This document shows, one piece after another, positions 40,731 through 49,979 of a stretch of DNA of 64,000 nucleotides. How positions within the stretch are numbered: the first letter of the stretch is position 1; each line of letters begins with the position of its first letter. Origin of the DNA: Deltaproteobacteria bacterium (GTDB lineage: Bacteria; Myxococcota_A; Polyangia; Nannocystales; Nannocystaceae); NCBI GenBank assembly GCA_016709225.1, contig JADJEE010000001.1, forward strand, positions 3,286,001 to 3,350,000, written 5' to 3'. Made by a program: the position numbers and the translations under genes. A model generated the notes under the pieces. That model saw only the letters and a program-made list of their open reading frames with translations. It was not told the origin of the DNA and searched no databases.

Positions 40731-41537
40731 TCAGAAGCGCCGAGCGAGGCTGAGTCCGGCCATGCCGGGGCCGATCCACGGTGCGAAGGCGTTCGCGTCG
40801 CGCTTGCGCTGGCGCGAGGCACCGACGGCGGCGAGCACGACGCCGACGACCACGGTCGCACCGCCGGCGGCAGCGAGGCCGATGCCCGCCGGCCGCCAGT
40901 TCCGCAGCTTCAGCACGTTGTCGGGCGAGTCGGTGGCGTTCAAGGTCAACAACGCGACGCCGCCACCGAGCGCGCCCATGCCACCGGCGATGATGCCCAC
41001 GCCCGCCCAGCCCATGCCGCCCAGCCGCGTGCGCTTGCCCGGACCACGTGCCGTCGAGGAGGTCGGCGGTGGCGTCGCGGTGGTGGCCGCCGGCGGCTTC
41101 GAGGGATTGGCCGCGACCGCCTGCTCATGGGCGCTGGTCCACTCGGCGAGGTAGCGCTCGAGCGCCTGCGCGGCGACCTCGTCCAAGTCGCTCTGCTTGG
41201 CGTCCGGTCCGGTCGACGCGCTGTGCGACGAGGCCGGCACGCCGTCGTGGGCATCGAAGGCGAGCTTCACCAGATAGTCGAAGTTCGCGGCGTCGCGCCA
41301 GGTCACATCGATGTGCACGTGGTCCCGCGGGAGCCCGTGCTTGGCGATCACCTCGGCGGCCCGCTTGGCGATGGAGCCGGTGAGCTCCGCGCGGACCTCG
41401 GGGTCGAGCGGCTCGAGCCCCGCGAGATCGACGTCGACCGGGACCTGTGCCGGTGCGGCGATCGTGATCGCCGTCGATGCATGCGCGAGCGCGGTGGAAG
41501 GGGTGGCGACAGCGACGAGGCAGAGCAGCGAGAGCAT
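40731..41537 (-). CDS. Exported hypothetical protein with C-terminal membrane segments
   Basis: 268 residues from ATG 41537. The start encodes a signal peptide (MLSLLCLVAVATPSTALA). The middle has VDVDLAGLEPLDPEVRAELTGSIAKRAAEVIAKHG and HVHIDVTWRDAANFDYLVKLAFD, a compact alpha/beta unit, followed by a Pro/Thr linker and two hydrophobic Gly/Ala-rich segments near 175-195 and 215-240. I do not recognise it. Two-TM C-terminal ends after a periplasmic domain occur in myxobacterial proteins next to kinases, as here. Downstream on the same strand by 74 bases of the kinase. Confidence 0.6.
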   Translation of the reverse strand: MLSLLCLVAVATPSTALAHASTAITIAAPAQVPVDVDLAGLEPLDPEVRAELTGSIAKRAAEVIAKHGLPRDHVHIDVTWRDAANFDYLVKLAFDAHDGVPASSHSASTGPDAKQSDLDEVAAQALERYLAEWTSAHEQAVAANPSKPPAATTATPPPTSSTARGPGKRTRLGGMGWAGVGIIAGGMGALGGGVALLTLNATDSPDNVLKLRNWRPAGIGLAAAGGATVVVGVVLAAVGASRQRKRDANAFAPWIGPGMAGLSLARRF

Positions 41538-41713
41538 GGTGGTCAGCGTCCGGTGCCGCGCAGCGCAATCGACCTTCTCAGGTCGGCGCCTCGGCGGGCA
41601 ACCACCGGTGTCGGACGCGGCGTCGCACCCGTTGCGAACCTGGCCCTGCGGTGCGTGTCCGCGCGCCTCCGAGGCCCCGTCGCCCGCCGCTGATCGTTCG
41701 GCCAATTCCGTCG

Positions 41714-43273
41714 TCACGGCTGGTCTGCCCCCGGGTAGCTCGCCGATCCCGGCACGTCGGGCCAGGGGTCGCGGTCGATGTCGATGCGGGGGTCGCCGGG
41801 GTCCCAGCGGCCGATGCCGTCGAGCGCCGAGCCACCGCCGCCCAGGCGGTAGTCGTGCTGCGGCCGGTTCAGGAACCACCCCGCGTCGAAGGTGAGCGCG
41901 CTGTTCTCGGTGCCGTTGGTCAGCGTGCTGTCGATGACGCTGTGATCGACCGCCGCATCGGCGCACGCGAACGAAGGCCCGCCGACCTCGTTGATGACGA
42001 TCGAGCTGTGGGCCGAGACCTCGTACGCGCCCTCGCACACGACGTTGTCGTCGACGTTGTCGACCAGGGTCGCGAACCGGAGCGCGACCGAGGCGCCGTC
42101 GATCACCACGCCGCCGTCGGTGGTCATCGGGTCGTCATCGCTCACCGTCGCCGCGATGATGTCGCCTTCGAGATCGAGCTCGGCGCCGTTGACGGCCTCG
42201 AATGCCGCGCCGCGGAGCTCGAGGTACCGCGAGCGCCGCGAGATGATGCTGCAGTCGTCGGCGTGGACCCCTCGCAGGCCGTCGTCGACGCGCGCACGCG
42301 TCAACGCGATGCGACCGCCGTTGGAACACTCGACCGCCGAGTCGACGTTGCGTCGCACGCGGACGTTGTCGAGCATGAGCTCGTTGCCGCACGCGACGTT
42401 GATGGTCGAGGCGCCCGGCACCTCGGAGGTGTTGAAGATCGTGGTCACCGACGACTCGCCGAGCACCGCGACGTAGCGCACCGAGCAGCTCTCGAGGCGC
42501 AGCTTGCCGAACCCAGCCGCGCCGGCGTGGATGACCCCGGAGTCACCGGTGGCGATGCGATTGAGGGCGGCGTCGATCGTGCACAGCGGCGCGCTCGCGC
42601 TGCCGGACGCACCGTTGTCGCAGTTCTCGTCGTCGATCCAGACCTGGATCGCGTCGTCCATGCAGGTGCCGCGGAAGAGGTTGCACGCGGAGTCGGGGCA
42701 GTCGTCGTGGGAGGTGCAGCCGCCGCACGTGAACTCGGTGGTGCAGAACGGCGCATCTTCGCCGCACGCCGGCGATGGCGTGGCGTAGCACTCGACGCAC
42801 GCGCCGGTGTTCGGATGGCACTGCGGCGTGCTGCCGGACGCGGCCGCGCAGGCTTCGTCACCGCCGGCGTCGGCACACCCCGCACAGCTACCGTCGACGC
42901 AGAACGGCAGCTCGGCCGGGCAGCCCGCGACCATGCCGCTGCCCTCGCAGTCGGGGACCGGCATGCCGGTGCTGCTGCCAGCCTCGGAGCTACCGGACCC
43001 CGAGCCGCTGGCATCGGTGCTCGAGCCGCTACCGTCCGCGGGGCTGGCGGCCCGGCACTCGGCCGTGATGCCCTCGGCCGTGCAACCGTCGGCCACGCGC
43101 GTGCATACGCTGCACTGGTACGCCGCGCCGAACAGTTGCTGACAGGCCGCGTCGCCGCCCCGATTCGCGCAGTGGGCGGGGTCGTCGATGAGACCGCAGG
43201 CCGCCGATACGGTCGACGCGAGCGCGCAGGCGATCAGTAGAGACGGGGACAAACGGAGGTTCGGGCCGGCCAT
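41714..43273 (-). CDS. Lipoprotein with Cys-rich region and right-handed beta-helix
   Basis: 519 residues. GAGGAG 5 bases before the ATG selects this start. The signal ends in STVSAAC (lipobox). Residues to about 230 are Cys-rich (CANRGGDAACQQLF, CVDGSCAGC, GCTSHDDCPDSACN). From about 250 the pattern is of short repeated turns with ELMLDNVRVRRNVDSAVECSNGGRIALTRARVDDGLRGVHADDCSI, SVALRFATLVDNVDDNVVC and a final PQHDYRLGGGGSALDGIG, which is a right-handed parallel beta-helix with a cap like that of choice-of-anchor Q proteins. No catalytic Asp cluster stands out. Surface-displayed; function unknown. Confidence 0.72.
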   Translation of the reverse strand: MAGPNLRLSPSLLIACALASTVSAACGLIDDPAHCANRGGDAACQQLFGAAYQCSVCTRVADGCTAEGITAECRAASPADGSGSSTDASGSGSGSSEAGSSTGMPVPDCEGSGMVAGCPAELPFCVDGSCAGCADAGGDEACAAASGSTPQCHPNTGACVECYATPSPACGEDAPFCTTEFTCGGCTSHDDCPDSACNLFRGTCMDDAIQVWIDDENCDNGASGSASAPLCTIDAALNRIATGDSGVIHAGAAGFGKLRLESCSVRYVAVLGESSVTTIFNTSEVPGASTINVACGNELMLDNVRVRRNVDSAVECSNGGRIALTRARVDDGLRGVHADDCSIISRRSRYLELRGAAFEAVNGAELDLEGDIIAATVSDDDPMTTDGGVVIDGASVALRFATLVDNVDDNVVCEGAYEVSAHSSIVINEVGGPSFACADAAVDHSVIDSTLTNGTENSALTFDAGWFLNRPQHDYRLGGGGSALDGIGRWDPGDPRIDIDRDPWPDVPGSASYPGADQP

Positions 43274-43333
43274 GGCGCTCCTCGATGGGCACCGATGATA
43301 CGACCGCGCACGTGCACGGCGCAACCGCAGCCG

Positions 43334-46300
43334 TCACGGCGCAGGCGCGCGGTGGAGATCGTGGTCCAGCACCGCACGTGCCGCCCACAGCTCGGCCGCA
43401 GCGTCGCGCACCAAGCCGTCACAGTCCTCGCGCGGGCGGGCTCGACCGTCGCGATCGAAGCAGCCGCCGCCCGAGATGTCGTCGCGGCCGCGTGCGAGCC
43501 ACAGCCGGTCGTCGGCGATCGCCGATCCATCGGGCAACGCCACCACGCGCGCTTCGGCGGGCGCCAGCAGTGAACGCCCGAGCATCGTCGGCGCGGGCGC
43601 GATGCCCAGCAGGTCGAGCGCCGTCGGGGCCAGATCGATGTGCCCGCCGATGCGATCGTCGCGCCCCGGCGCCAGACCTGGCGCGAACACCAACGCGGGC
43701 ACCCTGTGCATGCGCGTGGGTACGGTTGGGTCCCACGCGGTCGCGCCCTCGAGCGCGCGCAGCTCGGGGCTGTCGGGCAGACCCGCCACGTGATCGCCGT
43801 ACACGATCACGACGGTGTGATCGGCGAGCCCCTCGGCGCGCAGGACCTCGAAGAAGCGCGCCAGCGCACGGTCGGCGTGGCGCATGCCCTGCAGGTAGTT
43901 GGCGAGCGCCGGCGACGACAGCGATCCCGTGTCGAGCTCGGCCAGCGCGATCGGGAAGTCGTCGTAGGGGTGGTGCAGGCTGAGCGTCACGAGGAAGCCG
44001 AAGAATGGCTGCGGCTCGCGGCCGTAGGCCACACCCATGCGCTCGAGGAAGGCGACGTCCGAGAGCCCCCACCCGACCAGCGGGCCGTCGCCGAGTTCCT
44101 CGCGGAACCACGAGTGCTGGAAGCCGTAGCGCGGGTGGATGGTCGCGCGGTTCCAGAAGCCGCGCGCGTAGGGGTGCGCCGAGCTGGTGGTGTAGCCGGC
44201 GTCGAGCAGCCGGTGCGCGAGCGTGTCGAAGCGGTTGTCGGCGCGCAGGAATGCCAACGAGCCCGCGCGCAACGGGTGGCTCGACTGCAGCACCGCGTAC
44301 TCGGCGTCCGACGTGCGGCCCTGCGCGGTCTGATCGAACACGTGGGTGAACACCCGGGCGGTGCGATCGGCCCCGTGTGCGAACGGCATCACCGGCTCGC
44401 CCCCGATCTCGGCGTCGAGCACCCACGCCTGCATCGCTTCGACCTGGATCACGACCAGGTTGGCGCCGCGTGCCGACCCGCTCGGGCGTGGCCGCGCGTC
44501 CGCGCGCGCGTGCAGCCACTGCGCGAGCTCGCGGCGCTCCCCGGGTGCGAGCGCATCGACGCCGAGCCAGCGCGACAGCGTGCGCGAGAGCTCGAACGCG
44601 TGGGCGTTCCACAGTCCGAAGCGGCCGACGTTGTCGCGTTCGGAGAACACCCGCGCACCGATCGGCGAGTCGGCCAGCTCGCGCAGGGCGGCGATCGCCG
44701 GCCACGCGGCCACCAGCGCCAGCGCGCCCCAGATCACGCGGAGGCCCGCGTTCTCGCGTCGTGGGGGCGCGAGCGCGAACAACGACACCAGCAGCAACAG
44801 CGGCGTCAGCAACTGCAGGTAGGCGTCGTGCCAGAGCGAGAACACGGTCGCGTGCGCATCACCGAGGTGGTGCAGCGCGACCAGGGCGGAGCTCGGCACG
44901 ATCGAGCCGAAGAAATCGAGGTAGCCGAGGTCCACCAGGGCCAGCGCGCACGCGAACACCAGCACGCCGGCCGCGACGCGTCGGCGCCACCGCGACGGCA
45001 GCAGCGGCAGCGGCAGCGCCCACAGCACCGCGCCGGACCAGGCGATGGTCTCGGTCCCCGCCCACGGCTCGATGCCGGCGAGATCGTCGAAGAGCTCGCC
45101 GATGAGGCCGGCGCCGACCGCCAGGTGCAGCGGCGCCCAGCCGACCGCGACCAACCCGACGAGCCAGTGCTCGCTCGCACTCCGGCGCACGAGCAAGCCC
45201 GCGATCACGAGCAGCGCGAGCGCGACGGTGCACACCACCAGGCCCCGGCGCAGCACGACGGTGCGCACCACCGGTGGTCGTTGCTGCGGCGGCGGATACC
45301 AGGCCACGTGCTCGCGCACCATCGCGAGCTCGAGCTGCCAGGGGCCCGGGCGGTCGGGCGCCCGCACGCGCACGTCGACCGCGAGCGACTCGCCGGGCGC
45401 GACCGCGTGGGGCAGCTCGGTGCGCATCGCCTCGCCGGGGGCGAGCACGCCATCACCATCGACGAAGCGATAGGCCACGCGATCGCCCTGGGCCGGCGAC
45501 CAGGTGTCGGCGCCGTCGTTGCGCAGCACGGCGCGCACCGTCGTCGAGCGCCCCGCCCACGCACGCGTTGGCCACGCGATGGCCTCGATCGACCATGCGA
45601 ACTGCGGCGGCCCCACCTCGAGCCGCACGCTGTCGTCCCAGCCCTCGGGGTCGTCGGCCGCGGGGCCGTACCAACGCACGTGCTCGCGCACCGGCTGCAC
45701 GCGCAGGTGATAGCGACCCGCAGCGCCCGGCAGCTCGACGCGCAGCGACAGCTGCACGAGTTCGCCGGGCTCGACCGTGTGGGGCAGTGGCGTGCGCACA
45801 CCCTCGATCGACAACGGCCGCTGCTCGGCGTCGAAGAGGCGGTAGGACAGCGCGTCGCCGTCGGCGCTGCTCCACGTGCGCTCGCCGTCGTTGCGCACGA
45901 CCACCTCGATCGATGCGGCCGCGCCGGCGAAGCCGCCCAGCTCCGCGGGCAGCTCGCGCTGCAGCGACCACGCCAACGCCGGCGCATCGGCGACCAGCTC
46001 CGTGCGAGCGTCGCCCTGCCGCGGCGCACCGAACCACGCGACCTCTTCGCGCACGGGCTCCCAGACCAGCCACGCCGCACCGGTGAACGGCGGCAGCTCG
46101 ACCTCGGCCGAGAGCTCGACCTGCGCACCGGCCGGCAGCGCCGGCAGCGGCGTGCGCACGCCCTCGTGCACGAGCTCGCGACCATCACCGTCGTATACGT
46201 GATAGGCGAGTGCGTCGCCGAACGCCGCCGACAGCGTCGCGCAACCGTCGTTGCGCACGACCACCCGCGTGCGCGTGCGCTCACCCGCGGGCGCTGCGAC

Positions 46301-46807
46301 GGGATCGGCCTCGACGATCGAGAAGCCCAGCGACGGCGCACCTGCGACGACCTCGACGGCCACGCGCGCGTGGCCGATCGCGCCGCTGGGATCGGGGAAC
46401 CACCGCACGCGATCGCGGACCATCGCCCACACCAGCGTGTAGCGGCCGGGATCGGCGGGTGCGTCGACCCGCACCTGCAGCTGCGCGGTCGCACCGGGCA
46501 GCACCACGCCGACGATTCGCGTGCGTCGCCCCTCGCGGACGACCTCGCGGCCGTCGGCGTCGAGCCAGTGGTACGCCAGTCGATCGCCGAGCGCGGCCGA
46601 CCACGGCAGTGCACCGTCGTTGCGCAACGTCAACGCCACGCGGGTGCGCTCGTCGACGCACAGTCGCGACGGAAGCTCGTGGCGCTCGACCGCGAAGCCG
46701 AGCGTATCGTCGGCCCGCGCCGGGGCGGCGACCAGGAGGACCAGCAGCCAGCCGAGCGCCCACGCCAGCGCCCGCGCGACCGCGGCTCCGCGGCCGCCCG
46801 CGTTCAC
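43334..46807 (-). CDS. LTA-synthase-like sulfatase with four N-terminal Ig-like repeats
   Basis: 1157 residues. The GTG start overlaps the def stop (GTGA). A signal peptide (about 10-28) is followed by four repeats of about 115 residues, each with the pattern LRNDG...W....GD.LAY...D.DG, then LP.....G.....V.V..P...G...L....VRE.V.W, i.e. NEW1/Ig-like sandwiches. Five or so membrane segments follow (about 495-720). The C-terminal domain is an alkaline-phosphatase-superfamily enzyme of the lipoteichoic-acid-synthase type: NLVVIQVEAMQ, the nucleophile region TAQGRTSDAEY, FLVTLSLHHPYDDF and VVIVYGDHVAG. It likely transfers phosphoglycerol-like groups or hydrolyses phosphate esters in the periplasm; substrate unknown in this Gram-negative organism. 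Confidence 0.8.
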   Translation of the reverse strand: MNAGGRGAAVARALAWALGWLLVLLVAAPARADDTLGFAVERHELPSRLCVDERTRVALTLRNDGALPWSAALGDRLAYHWLDADGREVVREGRRTRIVGVVLPGATAQLQVRVDAPADPGRYTLVWAMVRDRVRWFPDPSGAIGHARVAVEVVAGAPSLGFSIVEADPVAAPAGERTRTRVVVRNDGCATLSAAFGDALAYHVYDGDGRELVHEGVRTPLPALPAGAQVELSAEVELPPFTGAAWLVWEPVREEVAWFGAPRQGDARTELVADAPALAWSLQRELPAELGGFAGAAASIEVVVRNDGERTWSSADGDALSYRLFDAEQRPLSIEGVRTPLPHTVEPGELVQLSLRVELPGAAGRYHLRVQPVREHVRWYGPAADDPEGWDDSVRLEVGPPQFAWSIEAIAWPTRAWAGRSTTVRAVLRNDGADTWSPAQGDRVAYRFVDGDGVLAPGEAMRTELPHAVAPGESLAVDVRVRAPDRPGPWQLELAMVREHVAWYPPPQQRPPVVRTVVLRRGLVVCTVALALLVIAGLLVRRSASEHWLVGLVAVGWAPLHLAVGAGLIGELFDDLAGIEPWAGTETIAWSGAVLWALPLPLLPSRWRRRVAAGVLVFACALALVDLGYLDFFGSIVPSSALVALHHLGDAHATVFSLWHDAYLQLLTPLLLLVSLFALAPPRRENAGLRVIWGALALVAAWPAIAALRELADSPIGARVFSERDNVGRFGLWNAHAFELSRTLSRWLGVDALAPGERRELAQWLHARADARPRPSGSARGANLVVIQVEAMQAWVLDAEIGGEPVMPFAHGADRTARVFTHVFDQTAQGRTSDAEYAVLQSSHPLRAGSLAFLRADNRFDTLAHRLLDAGYTTSSAHPYARGFWNRATIHPRYGFQHSWFREELGDGPLVGWGLSDVAFLERMGVAYGREPQPFFGFLVTLSLHHPYDDFPIALAELDTGSLSSPALANYLQGMRHADRALARFFEVLRAEGLADHTVVIVYGDHVAGLPDSPELRALEGATAWDPTVPTRMHRVPALVFAPGLAPGRDDRIGGHIDLAPTALDLLGIAPAPTMLGRSLLAPAEARVVALPDGSAIADDRLWLARGRDDISGGGCFDRDGRARPREDCDGLVRDAAAELWAARAVLDHDLHRAPAP

Positions 46808-47370
46808 GCGCCGACCGGGGCGCCCTCGTCGACGACCGCATCGCCGTCGCCGTCGCCGTCGTTCTGGGAGTGCCAGCGCTTCATCTTGCGCTTGATCATC
46901 TCCTTCTTGACCAGCCCGACCATGTCGACCAGCAGGCGACCGGTGAGGTGGTCGAGCTCGTGCTGCAGCGCGCGCGCGAGCAGGCCTTCGCCCTCGATCT
47001 CGAACCACTCCCCGTGGACGTCCTGGGCGCGGAACTTCACCCACCGCGGACGCTTCACCTCGACGAACACGCCCGGAAAGCTGAGGCAGCCCTCCTCGGA
47101 GATCGAGATGCCACGACCGCCCTCGACCAGCTCGGGGTTGACGAACGCGACCGGCTCGTCGTCCTCGCGGCCGGCGACGCGGCCGTCGATGAGGAACACG
47201 CGCTCGAAGCGACCGACCTGGATCGCCGCGATGCCGGCCCCATTTTGCGCGAACATGGTGTCGGCGAGGTCGCGCACGAGCTCGCGCAGGCCGTCGTCGA
47301 ACTGCTCGACCGCGACGGTCGGCTCGCGCAGCCGCGGATCGGGATACTTGACGACGTCGAGCACTGCCAT
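46804..47370 (-). CDS. def: Peptide deformylase
   Basis: 188 residues. All three family motifs are present: GAGIAAIQ (44-51; usual GxGLAAxQ), EGCLSFPG (93-100) with the metal-ligand Cys95, and HELDHLTG (137-144) with the catalytic Glu and two His metal ligands. The enzyme removes the formyl group from nascent proteins. Ile replaces the more usual Pro in the first motif. A charged, Asp/Gly-rich C-terminal extension of about 25 residues is added. The gene is upstream of, and coupled to, the LTA-synthase-like gene, and is divergent from the Mrp ATPase. Confidence 0.95.
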   Translation of the reverse strand: MAVLDVVKYPDPRLREPTVAVEQFDDGLRELVRDLADTMFAQNGAGIAAIQVGRFERVFLIDGRVAGREDDEPVAFVNPELVEGGRGISISEEGCLSFPGVFVEVKRPRWVKFRAQDVHGEWFEIEGEGLLARALQHELDHLTGRLLVDMVGLVKKEMIKRKMKRWHSQNDGDGDGDAVVDEGAPVGA

Positions 47371-47499
47371 GTCGCGAGCCTTTCTCGGATACCTGACGCG
47401 AGGGTAGCTTGTGGCGCCCCTCGGTGCTACATGTGCCGCGCCTTTCGGGGGCCGCCGCCTCGCGCTGCGTGCGTCCCCGCGGGCGAAGGTCCACGCGCC

Positions 47500-48594
47500 A
47501 TGAGCAGCCTCACCGAACAGATCCGCGCCGCACTCGCAGAGGTGACCGACCCCGCGTCGGGCAACCGCATCGTCGCGAGTGGTCAGCTCGCCGGCGTCGA
47601 GGCGGACGACGCCGCACGCACCGCGAAGCTCGTGGTGCAGCTGATCTCCCCGGGTTACCCGCGACGCCCGGAGCTCGACACCGCCATTCGTGGCGCGCTG
47701 GCACAGCTCGCGCTCGATGGGCTGTCGATCGAGTGGACCCTGCGGGTGCCGTTCAAGCCCGCCCGCGCCGATCTCGCGCGGCTACCGACCGTGAAGAACA
47801 TCATCGCGGTGGCCGCCGGCAAGGGCGGCGTCGGCAAGAGCACGGTGAGCGTCAACGTCGCGATGGCGCTGTCGAAGCTCGGCGCCAGCGTCGGCATCCT
47901 CGACGCCGACATCTACGGCCCCAGCGTGCCCAAGATGCTGGGCGTCGCGCAGAGCGAGGCGACCACCGCGGAGGCTGGCGGCGGCATCGCGCCGGCGCGC
48001 TACCGCGGCATGCCGGTGATGAGCGTCGAGTACTTCGTGGAGCCCGGCAAGGCCGTGATCTGGCGCGGCCCCATGATCCACAAGCTGCTGACGCAGTTCC
48101 TCGAGGACGTGCGCTGGGGCGAGCTCGACTACCTGATCGTCGACCTGCCACCCGGCACCGGTGACGCCCAGCTCTCACTGTGTCAGCTGATCCCGATCAC
48201 CGGTGCGATCGTGGTGACGACCCCGCAGGAGGTCGCGCTCATCGACGTGCGCAAGGCCATCGACATGTTCGGCAAGCTCGAGGTGCCGGTGCTCGGCGTG
48301 GCCGAGAACATGAGCCTCTACTGCTGCCCATCGTGTGGTCACCGCGCGGAGATCTTCGGCGCCGGCGGCGGTCGGCGACTGGCGAGCGAGTTCAACGTCG
48401 AGCTGCTGGCGCAGATCCCCATCGAGCCCCGCGTGGCCTATGGCGGCGAGAGCGGCCGGCCGGTGGTCGAAGACGATCCCGAAGGCGAGGTCTCGCGGGC
48501 GTTCTTCGAACTCGCGGCCCAGGCGGCGATGGCCGCGAGCGTGCGCAGTGCGACCGGGCCCAAGCGCAGCAGCCTGCTGCGCACGGTGCAGTGA
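47500..48594 (+). CDS. Mrp/NBP35-family iron-sulfur cluster carrier ATPase
   Basis: 364 residues. An N-terminal MIP18-like domain (about 5-85) precedes the P-loop ATPase with deviant Walker A GKGGVGKS (107-114), the switch region ILDADIYGPSVPKMLG and VDLPPGTGDAQLS, and the Fe-S ligand pair CPSCGH in YCCPSCGHRAEIFG. Members of this family carry Fe-S clusters to target proteins. The extra Cys just before CPSC may help coordinate the cluster at the dimer interface. It is divergent from def, with about 130 bases between the starts. Confidence 0.92.
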   Translation: MSSLTEQIRAALAEVTDPASGNRIVASGQLAGVEADDAARTAKLVVQLISPGYPRRPELDTAIRGALAQLALDGLSIEWTLRVPFKPARADLARLPTVKNIIAVAAGKGGVGKSTVSVNVAMALSKLGASVGILDADIYGPSVPKMLGVAQSEATTAEAGGGIAPARYRGMPVMSVEYFVEPGKAVIWRGPMIHKLLTQFLEDVRWGELDYLIVDLPPGTGDAQLSLCQLIPITGAIVVTTPQEVALIDVRKAIDMFGKLEVPVLGVAENMSLYCCPSCGHRAEIFGAGGGRRLASEFNVELLAQIPIEPRVAYGGESGRPVVEDDPEGEVSRAFFELAAQAAMAASVRSATGPKRSSLLRTVQ

Positions 48595-48618
48595 GGTCGC
48601 GGGTTCGCGGGCCGTCGT

Positions 48619-49245
48619 TCACACCGCGGCGAAGCCCGGGCGCGCGCGGCCGCGACGGGCGCGAACCCACACCGCCACGACGCCCGCGAGCACTCCCGCC
48701 GGCAGCCAGTGCCCCAGCACCACGTGGGTCCACGCATCGAGCGGGCACACCCAGGTCGCGGTGAGGAACGCGGTCGCGGCGACCGCGAACGCCAGCAAGG
48801 TCGGCGCGGCACGGCTGCGGTCCGGCGCAGCCGCGCCGGCGAGCACGAGCGATGCGGCAGCGGTCAGCCCGGCGAGGCCGACGAGCAGTCCGCAATCACC
48901 GAAGATCGCACCTGCGTGCAGCGGCGCGACGCCACCGGTCGCCGCCAGCGTCAACGCGATCACCGTGCCGACGATCATCGTCGTGCGCACTGCGGCCGCG
49001 GGGTGCCACAGACCGAGTGCGAGCAAGGGCAGCGCCGCGAGGGCGACCACCCAGCCCGCCAGCTCGAGCGCGACACGCCAGCCGCCGCGCGTCCACAGGT
49101 CGGCCCGCGGGTGCACCATCGCGAGCAGGGCCGCGATCGCAGCCAGCTCGATCACCGTCCACACCCCCCAGGCCCGCCAGCGCCGACGCCAGCGACACTG
49201 CAGATCGGCGGTGATGGCCGCGATCGTGGGCGAAGGCTCGCTCAC
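48619..49245 (-). CDS. NrsF/DUF1109-like six-TM anti-sigma factor
   Basis: 208 residues; its GTG start overlaps the sigma-factor stop (GTGA), so it is translated with it. Six hydrophobic segments are visible. The pattern at the end, TATWVCPLDAWTHVVLGHWLPAGVLAGVVAVWVR, recalls DUF1109/NrsF proteins, whose Cys and His in this region belong to a multi-spanning negative regulator of an ECF sigma factor. The cytoplasmic N-terminus is short. Coupling to the sigma gene supports the assignment. Confidence 0.7.
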   Translation of the reverse strand: MSEPSPTIAAITADLQCRWRRRWRAWGVWTVIELAAIAALLAMVHPRADLWTRGGWRVALELAGWVVALAALPLLALGLWHPAAAVRTTMIVGTVIALTLAATGGVAPLHAGAIFGDCGLLVGLAGLTAAASLVLAGAAAPDRSRAAPTLLAFAVAATAFLTATWVCPLDAWTHVVLGHWLPAGVLAGVVAVWVRARRGRARPGFAAV

Positions 49246-49841
49246 GTCACGTCTCCCTTCGTCGCGACCCCGAGCAGTCGCGCGAGCGCCCGATAGGCGC
49301 GATGTGCCCGCACGCGGGCGGCCGTCTCGCGCACGCCCAGGCGCGCCGCGATGTCGCGAAACGACATGCCCTGCAGCTTGTGCAGCGTGATGAGCTCGCG
49401 CTGCCCCGCGGGGAGTTGCGCGAGCGCATCGTCGAGGGTGTCGATCGCGGCGCTGCGACCATCGGCCTCGATGCGGTCCTGCTCGGGATCGCCGAGCGCG
49501 GGCAGGCTCGCGAAGCCGGTGTCGTCGGTCGGCACCATGCGACGCCCCGACTCGGACAGCCACGCCCGCGCGACGTTGCGGGCGATCGTGCAGTACCACG
49601 CCAGCACGGCCGCACCGGCATCGGGCGCGGGTGGCTCGAAGCGGGTGCGCGCGAGGTGGGCCCGCATCATCGTGACCTGCAGCAGATCCTCGACGCTTGC
49701 GCCGACGTCGGCGACCCCGCGAATCGCCGCGCGCACCCGCGGGGCCACGATGCGGTGCAGCTCGACGAAGGCTGCGGGGTCGTCATCCGCGTAGCGGCGC
49801 ATGAGCGCCGCGAGCTGACGGATCTCGCCCTCGGCCGTCAC
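49242..49841 (-). CDS. ECF-type RNA polymerase sigma factor
   Basis: 199 residues from GTG 49841, the start closest to the expected helix; ATGs at 49892 and 49907 are alternatives. Region 2: ADDDPAAFVELHRIVAPRVRAAIRG, GASVEDLLQVTMMRAHLARTRF and AVLAWYCTIARNVARAWLSE; region 4: LPAGQRELITLHKLQGMSFRDIAARLGVRETAARVRAHRAYRALARLL. The product probably directs transcription of envelope or stress genes and is held by the coupled NrsF-like membrane protein. It ends in TGA inside the GTGA overlap. Confidence 0.85.
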   Translation of the reverse strand: MTAEGEIRQLAALMRRYADDDPAAFVELHRIVAPRVRAAIRGVADVGASVEDLLQVTMMRAHLARTRFEPPAPDAGAAVLAWYCTIARNVARAWLSESGRRMVPTDDTGFASLPALGDPEQDRIEADGRSAAIDTLDDALAQLPAGQRELITLHKLQGMSFRDIAARLGVRETAARVRAHRAYRALARLLGVATKGDVT

Positions 49842-49979
49842 GACGAACCCACCGCGCCAGGACTGTGCGCCGCCACGGACACAGTCTGCCATGCCCGCCG
49901 CAGTCATGGGCCCCTCGCGTCGTGCGTGCGCACCACGCCTCCCCAACTGCCCTGGGCACCCGATCGTTACGGCGAGCGC

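Noticed and set aside
43640..47407. A 1255-codon open frame on the plus strand opposite the LTA-synthase-like and def genes
   Set aside because: Antisense shadow: low-complexity Arg/Gln/His composition, no motif, and the minus strand has conserved def and sulfatase residues.
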